DNA of 64,000 nucleotides from Siphonodentalium dalli. Lineage: Eukaryota > Mollusca > Scaphopoda > Gadilida > Siphonodentaliidae. The stretch is taken from assembly GCA_032622095.1 (NCBI GenBank), contig CP136063.1, positions 88,203,980 to 88,267,979 on the forward strand, given 5' to 3'. Positions within the stretch are counted from its first letter, which is position 1. Every line of letters starts with the position of its first letter. The notes under the pieces were generated by a model, which had not been told where the DNA came from, searched no databases, and saw only the letters and a list, made by a program, of their open reading frames with translations. The position numbers and the translations under genes are program-made. This document shows positions 48,601 through 60,600 of the stretch, one piece after another.

Positions 48601-51600
48601 AATATGGACATCCAAAAGCACTGAAAGCAGCCAACATATAAATGAAGATATGAGAGCAAAGGTTAACCCTTTATATACTAAATGGATTCTCCCAGTCAGT
48701 TAACAAGAGCATCGCTAGGGCGTGGCAACATACGCCCATGGTTATATCAACAAAGGGTCATAACGAGTATTCCATATGCCAAATTTGAAAACAAACAGAT
48801 AACTATAACTAAAGCTCTCACCCGGAAACCAAAAAAATCGTCAAAAATGGACGGACCAAATCCAAATTCTAACTTGACCTGTACTTTCATGTGGCTAATC
48901 CACATACAAAATTTGAAAACATTCTGACAACTAAAATTAAAGTTATCAGGAAACCAAAATAATTGGCAAATTCTAAGTCAACAAGGACCATAACTCCGAA
49001 AACAATTGGCGGGCGGAACCCAAATTCGATCTTGACCTGTATTTTGGGCTAGTAAACTCAGAATTTAAATACTAAAGTTATCATCTGGAAACTAAAATTG
49101 AATGCAAATTTAAAAAAAGACATAAATCTGGTGAAAATTTTTGTCCGGAACCCGAATTGAACTTGACCTGTATTTTGTGCTAGTAAAAACCCACATACCA
49201 ATTTTCATTCCATTCATTTCAGATTTACTAAAGTTTTCATCTGGAAAAACAAAACAAGCAAACAGACAGATGGACAGACGGAGAAATAACATAATACGTA
49301 CCGTTTTTTTCAAAACGGTTGTATAAAAAGTGTACATCGGAATGGTCTTTTATTGATTTGCAGGGATGTACAGGTAATATAAGCAGACAACAGATAAATA
49401 AAAGTACAGAAGGAGCCCTATTTATTGAGGGAAATGTTTAGATGATAAGTTGAACTTAATATCTGAACTGTGGTATTACAGTAGACTTATCGTTATTTTG
49501 ATATAAGCTGAGAAATATCAGTCCTTGGTAACTCTAATTACCTGTAAGTGTAATGCTCTAAATAATCGACTCCTTAACCACAGCAGAATTATGGGTAACT
49601 TTTCAGGATTTAGTCGGAAATATGGCTTGTTGCCATTCATCAGAAACCTGTTGGTGAGAGCTTTCCGATGAATGGCAACAAGCCATATTTCCGACTAAAT
49701 CCTGAAAAGTTACCCATAATTCTGCTGTGGTTAAGGAGTCAATTATTTAGGGCATTACTGTACCTGTGGTGTCCAGTATATTTAGCACCCTTGATATGAC
49801 CAACACCCTTGCAGCCAGGAGTTGGACATCCACCATGCCCAGGAGAAACAGCTAAATCACTTGGAGCTGAAAAATGGTAAATTTTTGCAAAACTTAGTGC
49901 ACGCTCACAATGACTGAATATTTATATCACAATTTTCTTGAAATTTAATAAATAACAAAATGGTGGAGGGTGGTAATATAACATGTGCTGCTATATGCAT
50001 AAATCCACGGAAACATTATTTTGCCACACTGTTACTTGAAAGAGGACTCAGGTGTCCATGTAATAAAAAAGCTTGTTCTGGTTTCATTGTTAACTCCCAA
50101 CATAATTTACATCGAGTGATATCAATGCCGTCCATTCCACACATGTGTGTTAGATGGCTTTAATAATATGACACAGGCTGAGACAGGGGACTAGTGTATT
50201 TTTCAGTAACAGGAGTTTAACAAGAGCATCGCTAGAGCATGGCAAAATAAACCTGTGGTAATTTCAACAACTCTGATGACAATTGGTGGGCGGAACCCAA
50301 ATTCGAATTTGACCTGTATTTTGGCTAGTAAACTCACATACCAAATTTCATTTCATTCAGTTCAGATTTATTAAATTATCATCTGGAAACAATTTTTTTT
50401 TGCAAATTCTAACAAAAAGGGCCATAACTCTGGTTGAAATTGGCAGGCGGAACCCAAGTTCGAACTTGACCTGTATTTTGTGCTAGTAAACTCACATACC
50501 AAATTTCACTTCATTCAGTTCAGATTTACTAAAGTTGTCATCTGGAAACAAAAAAAGCAAAAGGACAGATGGACACCCCGACGGACAGATGGAACAATAA
50601 CATAATACGTTCCATTTTTTTTTTAAACGGGCATATAAAAATTTTCACAAGCTAATAATCTGGGTGGGAACTCACTGAGGGGTGGTGTTAATGGATGACC
50701 TGTTTTTGCACACCAGCCAGGGGGATGAATATCCGGTGAATCATCATCAACCCAGTGATCATATATATCATCCCAGCCATCAAAGTGGACCTTCACTTGG
50801 TAGTATCGGATGTCACTTATCATCGCCACACGGACGAGGATAGGGTTCCGCTTGTCCACTACTTCCACTCTCATGCCAATTTCAAAAGCAACTGGATTGC
50901 GCTGAAATAAAAAATAATATCATTTAAGACAGGACAAAAGCTTTGAAAGGTTAAGTAACTGAAAAACTTGCCCAGTTTCTAGCTAAACTTTCAAATGTAC
51001 TTGTATATATTTGGCAATCAGATATATATTTATTTTGGTAGAGAAGTCTTGAAATAAGAGATATTCACCAATGCTGAATGAAAACTATAATTTTAATAAT
51101 ATTATGACAAAATTTGGCATATACCTCTACCTATGAATTTCAAATGCACTTTGAAAATATTGAAGAGCCAGTCTTGTTATAGATATGAATCTAATAAGAG
51201 TCAAAATTTTCAAAATCGGTGAATAGAAAACATCAATTTATGAAGGTTTCCATATAGCTCTGCTCATACTCACTGGTTTGAGAGCTCTGTGGGGAACAGC
51301 TGGTATCTTACATGCACCTAAGTACTCCTCCCAGTTGAACTGCCTGTCCTCAGCGAAGTCTGCAAGAATAAGAACCACTTCATTAATCTTTTCTTTAATA
51401 AATGGATTCTTCCATCCATTATAACTTATAAAAAAAAAAGCATTCACTGGAATGGGCTATTATTCATCTGGAGGGATGCTCAGAAAATTTATGAGATGAC
51501 AGACAGAAGAAATGATGCAGTGGCTTCCTATTGATTTATGGGAGATAACATGTTCAACAAATGACCTCAACCAGGGACCAGCCTTGAAATAGTGTGTCTG

Positions 51601-54600
51601 TCATTTGCAGAATGAGGTTCCCAGAGGGTGAATTTAGTGATGCTACCCCGCATAGCGGGCTAGGATCACCAAATTCACCCTCTGGGAACCTCATTCTGCT
51701 GAGGTGTAAGCAGAATGAGGTCCCCAGAGGGTGAATTTGGTGATGCTAGCCCGCTATGCGGGGTAGCATCACTAAATTCACCCTCTGGGGACCTCATTCT
51801 GCAAATGACAGGCACACTATTTCAAGGCTTGCCTAGAGAATTCACTTCTCTCTATTAGATTATTAGGGAGAAGTGTACTCATATCAAGAAGAAGTCATAA
51901 TGGCTCAAGTTCAATATACTCTCAATCTTCATCTTTTTGTGATCAAATAAGTATTACGCAATACATGTACAAGAGCCCATTTATAATATAGAGAGTAATC
52001 AATTGGTTCCGAGAATTACGTTAAATAATTCACGAGAGGCGAGAGATGTCGGTAAGAAACGAATGCGCGAGTTTCTTACCCAAACGTCTCTCGCCTCAGA
52101 ATGTATTATTTAACGTAATTCTCAGAACTAATTGATTACTCTATTTATTACATCAACTCGGTTTGCCAAATATTAGTGATGAGCCGATGATCGGAAACGA
52201 CAATCGGAATAGGCCGATTGTGGCCCATCGGATGACAATCGGTACTCGGGTTACAACATCGGCATTTCCGATTGTCTAAATAATAAATAGCTGCTTGTTT
52301 TTCTTCAATAAACTGTGTTAAATATAAAGATGTTTTGTTAAATAAATGACCAGTAAACATGGGGAAAGTGTAACCAAACACAAATTTGATGATATACAGC
52401 CATGTACTGACTAACACAGGTATAAACCCCCGAAAGTACATGTCACCTGACACATAATTACGCAGTTTACTGCATTCACCACGCTTCAGTTATCTATACT
52501 ATATATTTTGAGACTTCGTATATATGTGTGTATGTGTGTACTTCATAGAATCCAAAACGCGTGTACAGATTGAGCTCAAACTTCCTATGTAAGTGTCAAA
52601 TCCCACCGACACGACCGTGGTCGCGGTTTAGATAAGCTCAGAGCACCCGTTCTCCAATCTCAAATCACCGCAAAGGCACGGCGTGGGTTAATCAAGTGAT
52701 TATTTAATGAGCGTTTGTTTTTGACGCATCTCTATAAAGAGCGTCTGATTGCCATTCGACGTTATTTGCATCTGCAGAGAGATATACGGAACATACATTA
52801 AATTTAAAAAACATTTGTTTCTGACCAACCCTGCGAGCACGGATGGCGCGCTTTGTTTTTACAGTATATAGTTATATACCGAAATCATCCCAGGTAATCA
52901 CGAATATAGCATCAGATTTCTCCCCAGATATATCGTTATAAAGCTACTGGAATCTGCCAATCTACGGGAAATTCCAGGGAATGCCGATTGAGCTCAAACT
53001 TGCTACCCACGGGAAGTGCCATATATATGAGTGTGTCCTTTATAGACTCGAACCGATTGAGCTCAAACTTGCTAAATAAGAAAATAGCCCCCAAGCCGTA
53101 AATATCAACAACAACGATATTGCTACCTACGGGGAGCAACGTTATTAGCATCTGCAGAATTAAGCAGAGAGAAAGTGCTTTCCTATTTTTAGAACGCAAC
53201 ACATGTTTACGTCGCGTTGGTGATTGAGGTTCACAACGGGGTTAATTGACTGTCCGCTCTTTGCGACGATGAGGTTCACGGCGGGGACTATTGACCAACA
53301 CTCACAATTTCGTCTTTTGCATCAGATACCAACACCTCGACCGATCGGGACGAAACTTGGTACGTGAGTGTAGTTTGACCAGGTGGCCGTCGCTGTCATA
53401 TTGGCGAGCCTGTGCGACGCCCGTGCAGCGCATGCGCAGACGAGATATCGGAAACGGGTGGAGCTATCGACTTGAAATTTGGTATGTGAATGTATCTTGC
53501 GCCGGGTACAAATTTTATCGGGTCGCCGAGCCCGTGCGACACCCGTGCAGCGCATGCGCAGACGAGATCTCGGAAACGGGTGGAGCTATCGACTTTAAAT
53601 TTGCTATGTGAATGTATCTTGCGCCGGGTACAAATTTTATCTGGTCGCCGAGTCCGTGCGACGCCAGCTTCGCGCATGCGCAGACCAGATCTCGGAAACG
53701 GGTGGAGCTACCGGGTACAAATTTTTCTTATTGAAACGCGTGGAGCTAAAAATTTAAAAAAAATATTAAAAAAATGTCATGTTTCGGACAAGCCGCCGGT
53801 GGCGGGCTAACCTGCTAGTTCTATATAAAATGAATTAAAATAATTATATAAAATAGCCCGACGAGACCCATGATGATAATTATATAGTGTAGTGTGTTGA
53901 CAACATCCTATTGTTTATCAATTAACAACTACTATTCAACGTAGTGATCGCTAATCACCAGTATTCAAACTGATAATCAGGTCAGCCAGTGACCTCAATG
54001 ACCTCTTATCAAAAGCCGACATAAAAAAATCTGTAGACAGTAAACAAGTGTTGCGTCATGCCCTGTTTCCTTGGTATGGTCTCTACTGTTGAGTTCAAGA
54101 TAATGTGGTATAATATCAAAATCCCTTCCTCAGACGGAGGTCTCACGTAGAATTCTTGTATTTTATTAATTGGATAGGGATATTTACACTGGTAACAATT
54201 ATTAATATTTTAATTGTTTTTATTTGTAATTAAATATTTCGTTCTTGTTTTGATGTGAACGGTCATGCACTATTCCGAGTTGTCATCGTGGCGAATGCCA
54301 AAACTCACCTGTGTCTGTAATTGTAGCCAGAATTCAGACCCCCTATTGACTTACAGTTGTATAAGGCGCATGCACATTTTGAGGGGAAATACTGGGTCAA
54401 CAAGACTTTAGTAGCAACTTATAGACAGAAATCCACGATAAATTGAGCATAATATAACATGTGTATTGGTAGTCCAAGTCTTCTTGTACTAAAACCAGCT
54501 AAGATATTGGGATGGCGATGCTTGCGTTTAGTCCAAGCCCGCTTGCATACCAATCCTACCACATGAGTTACGCCCACGATCTGTGGCGGGAATTTGTGGT

Positions 54601-57600
54601 GTATTTTACTCGATTTACCTAGCAAATCAATACATGATGCTATATACATCGGAAAGGCTTACATCTAATGGTCATAATGGTGTATAATAATCTAACTTTA
54701 ATGTTAAATTACACATAGAATATTCCGGTTGATTGCCACAAACATCGATTTGTTTCTCTGTTTGTTTACGTTTTAACCGAAAGCCGAAGTGGTCCGAATA
54801 AGTTCGGCATAATCCGCTGTTTGTTCTGGGAATTCTACTTTCCGTTTCTATATATAGCGCGGGTTTTCCGAACAAAAATGGCGAAAACCGATCGCCCGAA
54901 AGTCCAGTTTTCTATGTGCTTTCAGAACAATTCCCGCACTAAAAACTTAATGACATAATGGAGGATCAGAACGGTAGTTTTGTTGACAATTATCGCAAGC
55001 AACTTGTCAAAATTGGAGCAAATTAGATCTCTTGTGTCTGACTTGCCATGCGTGTGGTGTGCATTTTGACATCTGTGTTGATAAAATAATCGGAGAACCG
55101 AATCACACAGTTTCGAAATATAGTTCTTCCGTTTTAGTGGGACTTTTCAAACTTAAGGTTCATTTATTTAGTGTATTACATTTATATCTCCAATGTTTAA
55201 TTAATCTATTTATTATTTTATTTATTGACACACATAATTACGATTACAATGGAGAATTCATCGTAATTTGCGTTGTTGTCCAAAATCTACGGAATATTTT
55301 CAACGGAAAATGCCGAACACAGTTCGCGAGGTCAACCGAGTTCGTATACTTTTAAAAAATTGTAAACATTGAGGTAAATGTCTCTTTTCGCATTAAATTA
55401 CCGTTTTAAATTCACAACTGATGTGGGTTTCAGATAAAATAGCATGTGTTCTGCGGAAAATATCCGTTTATTGTCGCAATTGTGATATTTTATTTCATAT
55501 AATTGTGGTTTTATTTGAGCGGGTCACTAACGCTTAAGCTGTGTCATAAGCGAGCATATAGGGCGGTCTTGGACTAAACGCCAGCATCGCCATCCCAATA
55601 TCTTAGCTGGTTTTAGTACAAGAAGACTTGGACTAGTGTATTGGTTGTCAGGACGCAGAAATTCGTTCACATGTCCACCCATACCAACCTTTATATTTAC
55701 CCAAACATATACTTATGTATACTGGTATATTACTGATGTTGTTGCTTCCAAATCGACATAGTATATAACAAATATAACATATTTTGGTATAATTATTACA
55801 ATAATCGGAATCGGCACCTGAATCGGCCGATTGTGATCTCAAATAATCGGTGCAAGGCTCTATTTGACAATCAGCTCATCACTACCAAATATGATTAAAA
55901 CACACAGAATTAATGCATGAAAGTCCCGATGTGGAGAAAGATCAACCATCGAAAATTCAGTCTAGATCAGTAAACAATGGAAATCGTGCATAGGAGTGTA
56001 ATAAACCTTTATAATGATATATGAGAGCAGTCACTTCTCCACAGGACAAAAATAGGGAGAATCGGCAACATTTATGGAGAAGATGTCTCCCAGGTCGCCC
56101 TTGACCTCAACATTTCCTAAGGGAACTACTCGTCAATGAGTATTTAGGATAGAATGGGTTAAATATCAAGTTTACTTGTGATAAAGCAGCACTAACTGAA
56201 AATATCTACTTATCATCTGAAAACCAAGAAGACTCAGTATCTATGTTGAAAAATAATTGGATCAACCACGTAAGGAACACAGCTTATATTTTTCAGGCAC
56301 ACATGCAAACAAAAAATTTCATTTCTTTTCGTTCATCATCATAATCGTAGTTCATTTCGATTTAATTTTGTCGCCAGGTGCTAATCCCAAGCACAAACAA
56401 GAAACACACTCACATACAGCTTTATGCGAAACCTTTGACCGGTCTAATATGTCTGCATTGCATGCCATTGACCTACTTAATATGTATCTCAGTATTTGTA
56501 ACACTATAACTTGAGTAGTAGAATTAGAAGTTTTGAAGTTTTATACATATATTACACTCTACTATATGTATCGAGATAAGCACTTGTTTCGCGACTGGCT
56601 TATTGAGATACATATTGTATCACGACATTAGTGTCCTATATCCTCTATAATTAATGAATTCTCCAATCCAGTTATAAAAGTGAATATTGGAATGGTCTAT
56701 TATTAAATTGAAGTGGTGGTGGTCAGGATATTTAAGACAGAAAAGCAGATAATACAAGAGCAGAAGAAATCAAATTCATTGGTGAGAAATGTTCAGATAA
56801 CGACCTTATGAACTTATTATCTGAACATTTTCTAAGGTGAATACTCATCAATGAGTAGTTAGTAAACAAAGCAAGTCTGAGCTTAGTGTAGTAGTAGTAG
56901 TAGTATTTATTTGTACAATATATAGATATTTGTAACAATACAATATACAAAAGTGAACATAGGTATATTGTACAGGAGTGGCATGGCCAAAATGGGCCGT
57001 CTTCCTGCCGCCCCTATATATAGCTGTAATTTAAGTCATAAATCGACAACGAGTGTCTGTCACTTGCAGAATGAGGTCCCCAGAGGGTGAGTTTAGTGAT
57101 GCTATCCCGCATATCGGGCTAGCATCAATAAATTCACCCTATGGGGACCTCATTCTGCTTAGGCCTCATTTTCTTTGGAAATTTTTTTATTATAAAATTT
57201 CTAGCAACTTCTTCACAAAGATTCTATTTATTTTTTTAGTTTAGTTTCTCTATATCCCCAGATTGGCAGACGACACGTGTCATTGCATAATCGAGGTTCC
57301 CAATGGGTGTACATCACAATATTCACAATTTGGGAACTTCAATCTGAGTTTATGTTTCCCATAGCAAATAAGGCCATGCAGAATGAGGTCCCCAGAGGGT
57401 GAATTTGGTGATGCTAGCCCACTATGTGGGATAGTGTCACTAAATTCACCCTATGGGGACCTCATTCTGCAAATGACAGGCACACTAAACTCAGGCTGGA
57501 AAGACAGGGTTAAACATACCTCTGGGTGGAGTCAGCATCCTGTCGTTATCGTCACACCAGCCAACAGGATGAATGTATGGAGACGTTGTATCACACCAAT

Positions 57601-60600
57601 AATCGTATGATTCCTCCCATGCATCAAAGTGAATTAGCATCTTATCACCTATAGCATCGGCGACTGTCGCCACACACACAAGCACTTCATTCTTTTTATC
57701 AATTGCTTCTAGCTTCATGCCTGCTCTAATGGGACTCGGAATGACTGACTAAAAAGATATGAATGAATACTATAAGATGAATATCGCATACTGTGCTGAC
57801 CCACATTTAAGTCCAGGCATTTATTCTTTAACAAACTTTACGGGTGGCCCTTCCTCAGCAGGCTAGCATCACTAAATTCACCCTCTGGGGACCCCATACT
57901 GCTAAAGCCTGATCATGTCTGGAAAGTATCTTTATAACATATTAATAATTTTGTTAGTTTCTTTAGAAAGTTTCTTTTTTCTTTTTTAGTTTAATTTCTC
58001 TATATTCCCAAATTGGCAGATGACACAATGCATAATTTATAATTATTATTTATATATTTATTTTTATAGCAGTTAAACTGTTTAATAATAGGACCCTTAT
58101 TATAGTAATTTTTCCCAATGGTAGGCCCAGGCCCATTTCCCAATCAAGCTATAATAATACCTGCTTGAACTGTTCAATGAGTTACACTTTGAATTACATT
58201 TGGACAAAATGTGCAAAGCATTCATCCAACCTACCAACCATAATTTATTTTCGGCGAATTAGATACTGATGTTCTTGGTGGTCAAAATAAAGAGATATTT
58301 TCAGATTTCTCATAAAGGAGATAATCTCATATTTATGGACTGATGCTGTGACAGAACAGCATCATGTGTGGGGGTATTATGCGATTCCAGGTTTATGCAT
58401 AATTGGTTAATTGCATAAAAAGCCATGCACCAATGCAATGCAATTAAGCAAAATTAACTGTATTATTATTATTAACATTATTCGCTTTGTCTCATATTAT
58501 GGCAGCCACATGGGTGTGTCTGACATGGAGGCCCCTTTCAAAATGATGTCAGGTCTCCTATATTCAGGCTTTGTGAATAATTAAGATACTTACTGGTTGT
58601 GTAACAAAGAGATGTCTGGGTGCTGCCTGTACTCTTTTGGCCTTTAAATAGTTGTTCCAATTAAACGACCCTTCTTCTTGGTCTACAAAAAAAAAATGTC
58701 ATGAGAGTCATCATCTGAGGTGCGTTGAACACTAATCTAATTTTTAAACCCATTTAACCATGAATGGATTCTTCCACTTGGTTCTAAAAGAATAGATTGG
58801 ACTGATTATTATTCTTCGATTGCAAAGATGCCCTGATAATATACATATACAACAGGCACAGAAACACCATATGGCTCCCATAAATTCTTGTGTAGGCTCT
58901 GAGATGTTCAGATAATAGACTTAGGCTGTCTGGTGAATGAATTAACTTAACATCTCTTCAGAAATGAATGGCAATCAAGTAACTACCCATCATTATGTAT
59001 CAGGTTATGAAATGGTTAACCCTTTACCCAACAAAACGGCCAAAACCGGCCAAATAAAGCTTCAACAGCCTAAAATATCTTCGGTCTGTCTCAATAGAAC
59101 CATACAAATATGGATATCATTGGAACCGGCTCATTGACCACATTGTGATAGTTACAGTTAGCCGTGTGCCAATGCATTCTCTTATATATGCGAGTCGACC
59201 ATAGGTCGCCTCGCATATATAAGAGAATGCATTGGCCTAAAAAAAATCTTTTTTTAACACTTTTTACCATTTTTTCTTACATTCTTTAACAATTTTATAA
59301 TTTTTAATGTGTTAAGCCAATGCATTCTCTTATATATGCGAGGCGACCTATGGTCGACTCGCATATATAAGAGAATGCATTGGCACAGGGCCCTTCTGTT
59401 GGGTAAATGGTTAAAGACTTAACATTAGTGAGTCAGTATTTGTATTTATTACATGATCCTACCTTTATTCCACTCTAAACCAATTCTATAAATTGTGATA
59501 TTAAACGTTTGTTTAATAACAGGAAATAGTGCCAGATGACCTTTGACTTCCAGTTTGTCATCTGTTTACATTTTTTACGCTACGTCTCAAAATACTATGG
59601 CATCCAATATTTTTCTATAACTATAATGAATGAAGAGTTTGAAAAGTTTTGTCATTAATATATGCCATTAAATATGCCAGCGTCTTTATTTATCTGGAAC
59701 TATTTCTTTACGCGGGCAAACAACGCATAGTTACATGAAACGTCATCGCATGCCTTATAGAAGCCGATGTTAGATTCGCGTCCCATTTGTTGATTTAAAT
59801 AAGTTTTGTTGAGGTTTTGGATCATGTAAATTAATAAATAGAATCTACAACGAGTCCCCAGTTTATAGCGGAATTTACAAAACTCGTCCAGTAAATTAGG
59901 TCTGGACCTCGCCATAGGCTGGACTCCTTTTGTAAATTCCGCTATAAACTGGGGACTCGTTGTAGATCCTCTATTAACAAAATAAATAAAAACATAAACA
60001 AATAAACAAACATTAAAAACAAAAACAAAGGAAAAAAACTGATAAAATAATTCTGTTTCCATTTATTGGTTCAAAAATATATTAATATAAATAGATATTA
60101 AAACTATCCTTCCTGTTCATATCTTTAGTGGTACATTGCTTACATAAGATTCTAAGAACTGCACGTTCATCCGGGATTCTTTTATATGCTCTGATCCAGT
60201 TCCGGGTCTGTTTTAAAATGTTTACATGACCCATTGTAAACTAACTCACCATTGGCCTTTTAAAAGCACAGTAAACAGTACTGAGAATTCGAACTTGATT
60301 GGTACTTTCTCCTATGAAGGCCATATACCAAGTTTCATAAAATTATGTGAAAAGAATAATCCAAGTTATCATCAGGACAACAAACATTTCGGACGGATGA
60401 ACAGCCCTCATTTCTATAGAACCCCAAATTTTTTCTTCGGGGGACAATTAGATGAAGACAAACAGTGTTTAATGATGTAAAATTAATACTTATTTTTTCC
60501 CCCGATAAATTGACATCGGCTGGGATGGTGACGTTGTCACCTTTCAGTGTTGGCTGTGGGCAATGACATTGGCAACATATGTATTATTAGTTAAAGGGTT

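Larger units (their letters stand above)
52174..55884. mobile_element. second hAT-type transposon, 8-bp target duplication, carrying a Helitron
   Basis: Ends TAGTGATGAGCCGAT and ATCAGCTCATCACTA; flanks CCAAATAT on both sides (52166-52173 and 55885-55892). Subterminal CGATTG/CAATCGG repeats are on both sides (52183-52275, 55800-55850). Internal sequence contains a Helitron (52493-53818) and a pair of 80-bp inverted repeats (54463-54541, 55561-55644). No transposase recognised. Confidence 0.9.

Noticed and set aside
49960-50163. 67-codon plus frame with several Cys
   Set aside because: Antisense intronic frame; Cys spacing matches no zinc-binding pattern I know and it has no splice context.
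53291-53810. Several 77-106 codon frames on both strands
   Set aside because: They arise from ~130-bp GC-richer tandem modules inside Helitron copy 3; no Rep or helicase motif present.
56257-56514. 85-codon plus frame with a hydrophobic stretch
   Set aside because: Antisense in an L3MBTL intron, no splice or family support.
59700-60062. 120-codon minus frame
   Set aside because: It runs through a hairpin repeat and A/T-rich tract ([13 protein letters not shown]); no domain or splice support.
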